From positions 1-21,232 of the forward strand of contig JBOGDF010000047.1 of assembly GCA_050701635.1 (NCBI GenBank): DNA of 21,232 nucleotides, in the 5' to 3' direction. The notes below the pieces were generated by a model. The model searched no databases and was not told the origin of the DNA. It saw only the letters and a program-made list of their open reading frames with translations. The position numbers and the translations under genes are program-made. This document shows, piece by piece, positions 1 to 5,558 of the stretch (positions are counted from its first letter, which is position 1; every line of letters begins with the position of its first letter). Source of the stretch: WHSM01 sp050701635. GTDB taxonomy: Bacteria > Actinomycetota > Actinomycetes > Mycobacteriales > Micromonosporaceae.

Positions 1-93
1 TCCAGGTGGTGCGTCGCAAGGCGGAGGAGGAGCCAATACCGGTGTTGTATTGGCGACGACGACAACGCCGCGAGGCGCCGGCTGGGCGCCGGA

Positions 94-107
94 ATTCGCA
101 AGCGAAT
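94..107. repeat. Short inverted repeat upstream of the sensor kinase
   Basis: Arms ATTCGC (94-99) and GCGAAT (102-107) flank a central AA. The element lies about 25 bases upstream of the proposed -10 hexamer of the kinase gene, where an operator could sit. No family of regulator is recognised from it. The rest of 1-141 shows no convincing coding frame and is read as the promoter region of the kinase. Confidence 0.3.
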
Positions 108-129
108 CTCTGGCGCAGGGCACTAGCGC

Positions 130-135
130 TACGGT
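130..135 (+). promoter_or_regulatory. -10 hexamer of the LytS-type kinase gene, leaderless start
   Basis: TACGGT (130-135) fits the TANNNT pattern and ends exactly six bases before the GTG at 142. No Shine-Dalgarno sequence precedes that GTG. This geometry would place the transcription start at the start codon itself, giving a leaderless mRNA. No good -35 hexamer is visible. The same spacing recurs at three other genes in the window. Confidence 0.45.
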
Positions 136-141
136 GCTTGC

Positions 142-1305
142 GTGGCGGAGTTGTGGCCGGTAGTGCTGGTGGGCTCGGTGCTGAGCGCCGGGCTGCTGGT
201 GTGGTGGCTGCTGAGCCGGCGTGACCTCGGTACGCCGGCCGACCGGGCCACCTTCCGTACCCTGCACACCGCCTCGCTGGCCTCTCCCCCGCTGCGCAAC
301 GGACTCACCGAGGCCAGCGCCGAGAAAGCGATCCGGTATCTGCGTACGCTGCTCGGCGCGCCGGCCACCGCGCTCACCGGAGGCGACCGGCTGCTCGCCT
401 GGGACGGGCTCGGCTCGCACCACGGCACGCGGGCGGGCGCGCTGGCGGAGCCCGCGCTCGCCGACGGCGGCACCGGCGTGTCGACTGTGGACTGCGACGA
501 GCTGGACTGCCCGCTGCGGCAGGCGATCGTGGCACCGCTGACCGTCGAGGAACGCGTGGTCGGGACGCTGCAGGTCTACACCGCCGCCGCCAACGCCGGG
601 CTGGTACGCGCCACCAACGAGGTCGCCCGCTGGGTCTCCGGGCAGCTGGAGCTGGCGGAGCTGGACCGCTCGCGTACCCGGATGATGGAGGCGGAGGTAC
701 GCGCGCTGCGCGCCCAGATATCGCCGCACTTCGTCTACAACTCGCTGACCGCGATCGCGTCCTTCGTACGGACCGACCCGGAGCGGGCCCGCGAGCTGCT
801 GCTGGAATTCGCCGACTTCACCCGCTACTCGTTCCGCCGGCACGGCGACTTCACGACGCTGGCCGAGGAGCTGCGTTCCATCAACCGCTACCTGCTGCTG
901 GAGAAGGCGCGGTTCGCCGAGCGGCTGCAGGTGACGCTGCGGGTGGCCCCGGAGGTGCTGCCGGTGGTGGTGCCGTTCCTGTGCCTGCAGCCCCTGGTAG
1001 AGAACGCGGTACGACACGGCCTGGAGTCCAAACCCGGCACCGGGAAGGTCACCATCGTCGGCGAAGACCTCGGCAACGAGTGCCTGATCTCGGTGGAGGA
1101 CGACGGGGTCGGCGAAGACCCGCAGCGGATCCGCGCCATGCTCAGCGGCGAGGACATGTCCGACTCGATCGGGCTCGGCAACGTCGACGAGCGGCTGCGT
1201 ACCGTCTTCGGGGACGGCTACGGCCTGGTGGTGGAGACCGCCCCCGGCGCCGGCACCAAGGTCAGCATGCGGGTCCCGAAATACCATCCGGGGGTACGGG
1301 CCTGA
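142..1305 (+). CDS. LytS-type sensor histidine kinase
   Basis: A 387-residue membrane-anchored sensor kinase. One N-terminal membrane helix (about residues 5-24) is followed by a GAF-like sensor region (about 40-170). The LytS/YehU-type His_kinase domain carries the motif QISPHFVYN with the phosphoacceptor His196. The ATPase domain has the N-box LVENAVRHG (Asn288) and a DDGVGE box. The start is GTG at 142, supported by a -10-like hexamer six bases upstream and the lack of a ribosome site. Kinases of this family pair with LytTR regulators; the E. coli BtsS/BtsR and YpdA/YpdB pairs control carboxylate and pyruvate transport. Here the matching regulator lies at 2074, separated from the kinase by vapBC. 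The neighbouring symporters suggest acetate, pyruvate or a similar monocarboxylate as the signal, which is an inference. It has only one membrane helix, unlike multi-helix LytS. Confidence 0.9.
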   Translation: MAELWPVVLVGSVLSAGLLVWWLLSRRDLGTPADRATFRTLHTASLASPPLRNGLTEASAEKAIRYLRTLLGAPATALTGGDRLLAWDGLGSHHGTRAGALAEPALADGGTGVSTVDCDELDCPLRQAIVAPLTVEERVVGTLQVYTAAANAGLVRATNEVARWVSGQLELAELDRSRTRMMEAEVRALRAQISPHFVYNSLTAIASFVRTDPERARELLLEFADFTRYSFRRHGDFTTLAEELRSINRYLLLEKARFAERLQVTLRVAPEVLPVVVPFLCLQPLVENAVRHGLESKPGTGKVTIVGEDLGNECLISVEDDGVGEDPQRIRAMLSGEDMSDSIGLGNVDERLRTVFGDGYGLVVETAPGAGTKVSMRVPKYHPGVRA

Positions 1306-1320
1306 GCGGGCAGTGGGAGC

Positions 1321-1737
1321 TCAGCGCGATCGCGGCGGCGTCTTGGTCGGCACCAGCTCGGCGATGTCGCTGTGGAGGTGTGCCAGCCCCTGGTCAAAGG
1401 TGGCGAGTCGCCCCGCATGTGCTCGAGCAAGCTGAGCGAGGTAAGCGTCCGTCACCTGTCGATGGCCGATGACTCCCTTCATCGGCACCTCCTGATACGA
1501 GAAATCGTCGCGCCAGAATTCGTGCCGCTCGTCAGCGGCCACCGCAGCGATGATCATCTGAGCCGTATCCGCGGATTGCCCTTCGCGGATCAACATCCGC
1601 ACGAGGCTGCCCTCGGTGATAGGACATGTCGCGAACCGCTCTCCGGAGTCGCCCAGCCAGGTCTCCGCGGCGTCATGGTGCACATGTTCTTCGACAACCA
1701 GAGCGATGAGTACGTTCGCGTCGAGCAACCTCGTCAC
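1321..1737 (-). CDS. vapC: VapC-type PIN-domain ribonuclease toxin
   Basis: A 138-residue PIN-domain protein, the normal size for VapC. The acidic residues expected for Mg2+-dependent RNA cleavage are all present: Asp6 in LLDANVLI, Glu42 in ITEGS, Asp97 in VTDAYLAQLA and Asp115 in ATFDQGL. The gene should therefore be active rather than a relic. Its GTG start (1737-1735) overlaps the stop of the upstream antitoxin gene (GTGA), so the two are translationally coupled, antitoxin first. VapC toxins cleave tRNA or rRNA when the antitoxin is degraded; the RNA target cannot be read from this sequence. The gene ends 15 bases past the convergent kinase gene, with no clear terminator between them. Confidence 0.9.
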   Translation of the reverse strand: MTRLLDANVLIALVVEEHVHHDAAETWLGDSGERFATCPITEGSLVRMLIREGQSADTAQMIIAAVAADERHEFWRDDFSYQEVPMKGVIGHRQVTDAYLAQLARAHAGRLATFDQGLAHLHSDIAELVPTKTPPRSR

Positions 1738-1961
1738 TCGTCGTCCTCCAGGGATCGGACATCCTCCGTGGTGATGACCCTGCCCACGCTCACCACAGGT
1801 AGCCCCGTGTGGCGACTGCGAGACACTCGCGTGGGCGATCCCTGTACCAGGCCGCGTCGCATGAGATCGGCCACCGTCTCGCTCAAGGTGCGCGACGTGT
1901 CGCGGGCGATCGACAGCGCCTGCTTATGCAGGTCGTCCGGCAGGTCGATGGTGGTACGCAT
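1734..1961 (-). CDS. vapB: VapB-type ribbon-helix-helix antitoxin
   Basis: A 75-residue antitoxin. The N-terminal part (MRTTIDLPDDLHKQAL, then a helix ending near MRRGL) is a typical ribbon-helix-helix DNA-binding fold. The remaining acidic tail, ending SLEDDE, is the expected toxin-binding segment. The family binds and inhibits its cognate VapC and represses its own promoter as a complex. The ATG at 1961 lies six bases after a TACGAT -10 candidate, so the message may be leaderless. A perfect 14-bp palindrome just upstream (1981-1994) is the likely operator. The VapBC assignment rests on fold pattern, gene order and the four-base overlap with vapC. Confidence 0.88.
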   Translation of the reverse strand: MRTTIDLPDDLHKQALSIARDTSRTLSETVADLMRRGLVQGSPTRVSRSRHTGLPVVSVGRVITTEDVRSLEDDE

Positions 1962-1967
1962 ACGCTC

Positions 1968-1973
1968 ATCGTA
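1968..1973 (-). promoter_or_regulatory. -10 hexamer of vapBC, leaderless start
   Basis: On the minus strand TACGAT (1973 down to 1968) is followed by exactly six bases and then the vapB ATG. The -35 region is poor (CTCGCA), which fits a weak promoter that is autoregulated from the adjacent palindrome. Confidence 0.45.
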
Positions 1974-1980
1974 ACATCAC

Positions 1981-1994
1981 CGCATCATGATGCG
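1981..1994. promoter_or_regulatory. Perfect 14-bp palindrome, candidate VapBC operator
   Basis: CGCATCATGATGCG is its own reverse complement over 14 bases. It sits eight bases upstream of the vapB -10 candidate, between the -10 and -35 positions, where bound VapB-VapC would block RNA polymerase. Antitoxin autorepression through short palindromes is the rule for this family. The site also lies about 45 bases upstream of the -35 candidate of the divergent LytTR regulator gene, so it could affect that promoter too. Confidence 0.6.
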
Positions 1995-2038
1995 AGGAGT
2001 GCTCGGTAGGTGGCCTGCCCGGCTGCGGGCGGCAGGAG

Positions 2039-2067
2039 TTACCACGGCGGACCCGGGCGGCTAGCCT
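2039..2067 (+). promoter_or_regulatory. Promoter of the LytTR regulator gene, leaderless
   Basis: TTACCA (2039-2044, four of six to TTGACA), a 17-base spacer and TAGCCT (2062-2067) form a housekeeping-type promoter. The ATG at 2074 follows six bases after the -10, and no ribosome site is present. This promoter lets the regulator be made although vapBC separates it from the kinase gene. Confidence 0.5.
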
Positions 2068-2073
2068 GCATCC

Positions 2074-2823
2074 ATGCCCGGCACGGCGCTCACCGTACTC
2101 GTCGTCGACGACGAGCGTCCGGCCCTGGAAGAGCTCGCCTACCTGCTGAAATACGACGACCGGATCGCTGACGTGCTCACCGCGCAGTCCGGCGCGCAGG
2201 CGCTGCGGATCCTGGAGCGAGAGCCGGTCGACGTGATCTTCCTCGACATCCGGATGCCGGGGCTCACCGGGCTCGACCTGGCTCGGGTGCTGGCCCGGTT
2301 CCGGCAGCCGCCACCGGTGGTGTTCGTGACCGCGTACGAGGACCACGCGGTGGCCGCGTTCGAGCTGAACGCCGTGGACTACCTGCTCAAACCGGTACGC
2401 GCCAACCGGCTCGCCGAGGCGGTACGCCGTGCTGTCGACGCGATCGGCACCACGCGCGCCCCGCAGGCCGTACCCGCCGACGAGACGATCCCGGTGGAGC
2501 TGGCCGGCGTCACCCGGTTCGTCCACCGCAACGCCGTACGGTTCGTGGAGGCGCACGGCGACTACGCCCGGCTGCACACCGACACCGGCAGCCACCTGAT
2601 CCGGGTGCCGCTGTCCACCCTCGAGGAACGCTGGGCGGACGCCGGGTTCGTACGGATCCACCGGCGGCTGCTGGTCGCGATCCGGCACGTCACCGAGGTG
2701 CACTTCGACGCCGGGCGGTGCACCGTGCTGGTGGGCGAGACCCGGCTCACGGTCAGCCGGCGCCACACCCGCGCGCTGCGCGACCTGCTGGTACGCCAGC
2801 GCACCCCCGGAGCCGACACGTGA
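2074..2823 (+). CDS. LytTR-family response regulator
   Basis: A 249-residue transcription factor. The receiver domain (about residues 5-120) has the acidic pair Asp12/Asp13, phosphoacceptor Asp58 in FLDIRMPG, Thr86 and Lys106 in LLKPV. A LytTR DNA-binding domain follows (about 140-240), recognisable from VRFVEAHGDYARLHT, a central LSTLEERW segment and GFVRIHRRLLV. LytTR domains bind pairs of direct repeats on one face of the helix. It is the natural partner of the kinase at 142. The symporter modules start 38 bases downstream, so those carboxylate transporters are the most likely targets. A candidate binding site lies at 5058-5090. Confidence 0.93.
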   Translation: MPGTALTVLVVDDERPALEELAYLLKYDDRIADVLTAQSGAQALRILEREPVDVIFLDIRMPGLTGLDLARVLARFRQPPPVVFVTAYEDHAVAAFELNAVDYLLKPVRANRLAEAVRRAVDAIGTTRAPQAVPADETIPVELAGVTRFVHRNAVRFVEAHGDYARLHTDTGSHLIRVPLSTLEERWADAGFVRIHRRLLVAIRHVTEVHFDAGRCTVLVGETRLTVSRRHTRALRDLLVRQRTPGADT

Positions 2824-2860
2824 CCGCCGGGAGCCGGCGCGGCACCGGCGGGGTGCGGCC

Positions 2861-3238
2861 GTGACCGCGCCGAAACCGGCCCGGCGGGTACGGGTGACCA
2901 GCCCGCACGCGGGGGCGGCGCGGCACCGGCGTACCACCATCACCTCGGAGATCGACGCGCAGACGCAGGTCGGTGAGGTGTACATGCGCTCGCTGCTGCG
3001 TACCCAGCTGCGGCTCGCGCTCGGCGTACTGGCGGTGATCGGGCTACTGCTGGGTGGGCTGCCGCTGCTGTTCGTGGTGGCGCCCGGGCTGCGGGACGAG
3101 ACGCTGTTCGGGCTGCCGGTGCCGTGGCTGCTGCTGGGCGTACTGGTGCATCCGGTGCTGCTGGCGGCGGCGTGGTTCTACTGCCGGCAGGCGGAGCGGA
3201 TCGAACGCGACTTCGCCGAGCTGGTGGAGCGGTCATGA
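2861..3238 (+). CDS. Small two-helix membrane protein paired with the symporter (DUF485-like)
   Basis: A 125-residue protein with a GTG start. The first 45 residues are basic and hydrophilic. Two membrane helices follow (about residues 51-72 and 85-105), then a charged tail, CRQAERIERDFAELVERS. The layout matches DUF485 proteins, which accompany acetate-type SSS symporters and are thought to assist them, but the residue match to the clear DUF485 gene at 5220 is weak. Its stop codon overlaps the ATG of a seven-codon minicistron that leads directly into the symporter start. No strong ribosome site precedes the GTG, and 37 bases separate it from the regulator stop, so coupling to that gene is possible. 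Confidence 0.7.
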   Translation: MTAPKPARRVRVTSPHAGAARHRRTTITSEIDAQTQVGEVYMRSLLRTQLRLALGVLAVIGLLLGGLPLLFVVAPGLRDETLFGLPVPWLLLGVLVHPVLLAAAWFYCRQAERIERDFAELVERS

Positions 3239-3258
3239 CCCGCCCGGGTACCCGGTGA
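3235..3258 (+). CDS. Seven-codon minicistron bridging two genes (possible)
   Basis: The reading frame is MTRPGTR. Its ATG overlaps the stop of the preceding gene (ATGA at 3235-3238) and its TGA overlaps the GTG of the following symporter gene (GTGA at 3255-3258). A GGAG lies five bases before the ATG (3226-3229), while the symporter GTG has no ribosome site of its own. The layout would let ribosomes pass from gene to gene by stop-start reinitiation. The alternative is that one base is missing here and the symporter really starts at 3235. Confidence 0.35.
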   Translation: MTRPGTR

Positions 3259-4979
3259 ACCCGGCGTACGGCGTCGCCGCGGTCGCGCTGGTCGCGGTCG
3301 CGACGGTGGCGATCGGCGCGTTCGGGCTGCGGATCAGCCGTACCACCAGCGACTTCTACGTGGCGTCCCGGACCGTGAGCCCGTGGTGGAACGCCTCGGC
3401 GATCGGCGGCGAATACCTCTCCGCCGCCTCGTTCCTGGGCGCCGCCGGGCTGATCCTGGCCTTCGGCGCCGACATGCTGTGGTACCCGGTCGGGTGGACC
3501 GCCGGCTACCTGGTGCTGCTGGTGCTGGTGGCGGCTCCGTTGCGGCGCAGCGGCGCGTACACCCTGCCGGATTTCGCCGAAGCCCGCCTGGAGTCGGCGA
3601 CGGTACGCCGGGTGGCCAGCGTGCTGGTGGTGCTGATCGGCTGGCTCTACCTGCTGCCGCAGTTCCAGGGGGCGGGGCTGACGCTGCGTACGGTGGTCGG
3701 CGCGCCGGCCTGGGTGGGCGGGCTGGTGGTGGCCTCGGTGGTGCTGGTCAGCGTGCTGTCCGGCGGGATGCGCAGCATCACCTTCGTACAGACCTTCCAG
3801 TACTGGCTGAAGCTGACCGCGCTGGCGATCCCGGTGATCTTCCTGGTGCTGGTGTGGCAGGGGGACGGTTCGCCGCGGCCCACCGACTCCGCGCTGACCG
3901 AATTCCGCGCCCCGACCACGGTCACCATGTCGACCTCGGCCACGCTGCGGGTGCCGCGTGCGGTGACGGTGCGGGTCACCGGCGTGGTCGACGGGGTACG
4001 GCACCGGGACGCCACCGTCCGCTGGCAGCCGGGCGAGCACACCGTCACCGACGGCAGCACCGTACGGTTCCCGGCCGGCGCGGCGGTCCCGGTGGTGGAC
4101 CGGCTGCCGTCGCTGGCCAGCGCGGACTGGGCGCAGCCGCTGGGCAGCGGCCAGGAACACCCGCTGTACGCCACGTACTCGCTGATTCTGGCGACGTTCC
4201 TGGGCACCATGGGGCTGCCGCACGTACTGGTGCGGTTCTACACCAACCCGGACGGCAAGGCGGCCCGGCGTACCACCCTGGCGGTGCTGGTGCTGCTGGG
4301 TGCCTTCTACCTGTTCCCCGCCGTGTACGGGGCGCTCGGCCGGCTGTACGCCCCGGACCTGCTGGTCACCGGGCGTACCGACGCGTTGGTGCTGGAGCTG
4401 CCGGGACGGATGGTCGGCGGGCTCGGCGGCGAGCTGCTCGGAGCGCTGGTGACCGCCGGCGCGTTCGCGGCGTTCCTGTCCACCTCGTCGGGGCTGTCGG
4501 TGTCCGTGGCCGGCGTGCTCAGCCAGGACATCATGGCGCGGCGGCTGCGCGGCGTACCGGCGTTCCGGCTGGCCACGGTGCTGGCGGTGGCGGTGCCGTT
4601 CGGGCTGGCGGTGGCCGGGCAGCGGCTGCCGGTGGCGAACACGGTGGGGCTGGCGTTCGCGGTGGCGGCGTCGACGTTCTGCCCGCTGCTGCTGCTCGGC
4701 ATCTGGTGGCGGCGGCTCACCGACGCCGGCGCCGTCGCCGGGATGGCCGCCGGCGGGCTGGCCTCCGGTACAGCGGTGGTGCTGACCATTGTGGACGGTG
4801 CCGGCACCGGCTGGGTCAGCGCGCTGCTGGCGCAGCCGGCGGCGTGGACGGTGCCGCTGGCGTTCGCCGTGATGGTGGCGGTGTCGCTGGCCACGCCACG
4901 GCGTACCGCCCCGCACGTGGCCCGCACCATGGTCCGGCTGCACACCCCGGAGCAGCTCGACGTCGACCGCGGAGACTAG
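3255..4979 (+). CDS. Sodium:solute symporter (acetate-permease type) with an extra outer domain
   Basis: A 574-residue polytopic transporter of the SSS family. Family signs include DFYVASRTVSPWWNASAI and GEYLSAASFLG near the N-terminus, GGMRSITFVQTFQYWLK mid-protein, and GLPHVLVRFYTNPDGKAARRT, the segment typical of cation/acetate symporters. About 12-13 membrane helices are likely. Between the helix ending near residue 205 and the GLPH helix lies an insert of about 95 residues (about 209-304). It is rich in Val, Thr and Arg and looks beta-stranded, and is much longer than the matching loop of the second symporter. GTG at 3255 is chosen because codons upstream in this frame overlap the preceding gene and do not read like a transporter. 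Substrate is probably a short monocarboxylate, not provable here. Confidence 0.88.
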   Translation: MNPAYGVAAVALVAVATVAIGAFGLRISRTTSDFYVASRTVSPWWNASAIGGEYLSAASFLGAAGLILAFGADMLWYPVGWTAGYLVLLVLVAAPLRRSGAYTLPDFAEARLESATVRRVASVLVVLIGWLYLLPQFQGAGLTLRTVVGAPAWVGGLVVASVVLVSVLSGGMRSITFVQTFQYWLKLTALAIPVIFLVLVWQGDGSPRPTDSALTEFRAPTTVTMSTSATLRVPRAVTVRVTGVVDGVRHRDATVRWQPGEHTVTDGSTVRFPAGAAVPVVDRLPSLASADWAQPLGSGQEHPLYATYSLILATFLGTMGLPHVLVRFYTNPDGKAARRTTLAVLVLLGAFYLFPAVYGALGRLYAPDLLVTGRTDALVLELPGRMVGGLGGELLGALVTAGAFAAFLSTSSGLSVSVAGVLSQDIMARRLRGVPAFRLATVLAVAVPFGLAVAGQRLPVANTVGLAFAVAASTFCPLLLLGIWWRRLTDAGAVAGMAAGGLASGTAVVLTIVDGAGTGWVSALLAQPAAWTVPLAFAVMVAVSLATPRRTAPHVARTMVRLHTPEQLDVDRGD

Positions 4980-4986
4980 CGACCCG

Positions 4987-5022
4987 GCCGCCGGTGAGCC
5001 GCCCGCTGCGCCGCCGGTGAGC
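4987..5022. repeat. 13-bp direct repeat after the first symporter gene
   Basis: GCCGCCGGTGAGC occurs at 4987-4999 and again at 5010-5022, a 23-base period. The second copy overlaps the left arm of a seven-base-pair hairpin (CCGCCGG at 5011-5017 with CCGGCGG at 5031-5037), which could end transcription of the first module. The repeat is GC-rich and could be chance. Confidence 0.35.
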
Positions 5023-5057
5023 TGCTCGGGCCGGCGGTAAACCGCGCGTAACACCGG

Positions 5058-5090
5058 CGACCGCTCGTCGTGCCGTACCGACCGCTCGCC
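5058..5090 (+). promoter_or_regulatory. Tandem direct repeat, candidate LytTR-regulator binding site
   Basis: CGACCGCTCG occurs at 5058-5067 and 5079-5088, a 21-base period, so both copies face the same side of the helix. LytTR regulators bind such paired direct repeats. The first copy continues as ACCGCTCGTC (5060-5069), which differs at one base from the AlgR box ACCGTTCGTC as I recall it; the second is ACCGCTCGCC. AlgR belongs to the LytTR family. The site lies about 130 bases upstream of the second transporter module, as expected for activation by the regulator at 2074. Confidence 0.5.
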
Positions 5091-5181
5091 GCACCGGGAT
5101 TCGCCGTACGCCGCGGCACCGACCCCGCTCGGCGCAGCCCTGGGCGGGACCTCTCCCGCGTACCCCCGAAAGGTTCTTACG

Positions 5182-5195
5182 GTGACCTGCATCAC
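5182..5195. promoter_or_regulatory. GTGA-N6-TCAC palindrome, candidate CRP/GlxR-type operator
   Basis: GTGA (5182-5185), six bases, then TCAC (5192-5195) form the core of the CRP-family operator; with one more base each side it is GGTGA-N6-TCACC. In Corynebacterium the CRP homologue GlxR uses a GTGA-N6-TCAC core and controls acetate metabolism genes. The site is 25 bases upstream of the DUF485 start, so it would act at or just after the promoter. No -10/-35 pair is clear nearby. Confidence 0.45.
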
Positions 5196-5219
5196 CGATT
5201 CCCCCTGGAGGTGGCGGCT

Positions 5220-5558
5220 GTGGTCGACAGGACGACGCCGAAAGAACATGAGGTTTACGAGCGGATTCACGCGACGGGCGAGTTCGCCGAGCTGCGCAAG
5301 CGTTACCGCGGGTTCGCGTTCCCCGCCACCGTCGCCTTCATGGTCTGGTACCTGCTGTTCGTGTTCAGCGCCAACTGGGCGCCCGGCTTTATGAACGTCA
5401 CGGTGATCGGCAACATCAACGTGGCGTTCCTGTTCGGCATCCTGCAGTTCGTCTCGACCTTCCTGATCGCGTGGCTGTACGCCCGCCACGCCGACAAGGC
5501 GCTCGACCCGATCGCGGACCGGCTCAACGACGAGTACCGCAGGGAGGTCGGCCAGTGA
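5220..5558 (+). CDS. DUF485 family small membrane subunit
   Basis: A 112-residue protein of the DUF485 family. The hydrophilic start, TPKEHEVYERIHATGEFAELRKRYRGFAFP, is typical. Two membrane helices follow (AFMVWYLLFVFSANW and the segment around FLFGILQFVSTFLIAWLYA), then the charged tail DKALDPIADRLNDEYRREV. The family is encoded next to acetate-type symporters (yjcH-actP in E. coli) and is assumed to assist them in the membrane. GTG at 5220 is preferred because GGAGG (5207-5211) lies eight bases upstream; the in-frame GTG at 5211 overlaps that site. The stop codon overlaps the next start (GTGA), so the two proteins are made together. Confidence 0.92.
   Translation: MVDRTTPKEHEVYERIHATGEFAELRKRYRGFAFPATVAFMVWYLLFVFSANWAPGFMNVTVIGNINVAFLFGILQFVSTFLIAWLYARHADKALDPIADRLNDEYRREVGQ

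Noticed and set aside
6..224. Open frame at the left edge on +
   Set aside because: Arg-rich, no ribosome site, and runs into the kinase gene in another frame.
1306..2073. vapBC as cargo of an insertion sequence or transposon
   Set aside because: No transposase, terminal inverted repeats or target duplication could be seen around the pair.
2824..2851. Seven-base-pair hairpin between the LytTR regulator and the next gene
   Set aside because: CCGCCGG with CCGGCGG arises often by chance at this GC content; no reason to call it a terminator within a 37-base gap.
4987..5022. 13-bp direct repeat as a second LytTR site
   Set aside because: A 23-base period fits LytTR spacing less well, the sequence does not resemble a known box, and it overlaps a possible terminator stem.
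2940..5489. Very long open frame on the minus strand opposite the symporter genes
   Set aside because: Its translation is dominated by Arg, Gln, His and Gly with no domain signal, as expected for the antisense of GC-rich membrane-protein genes.
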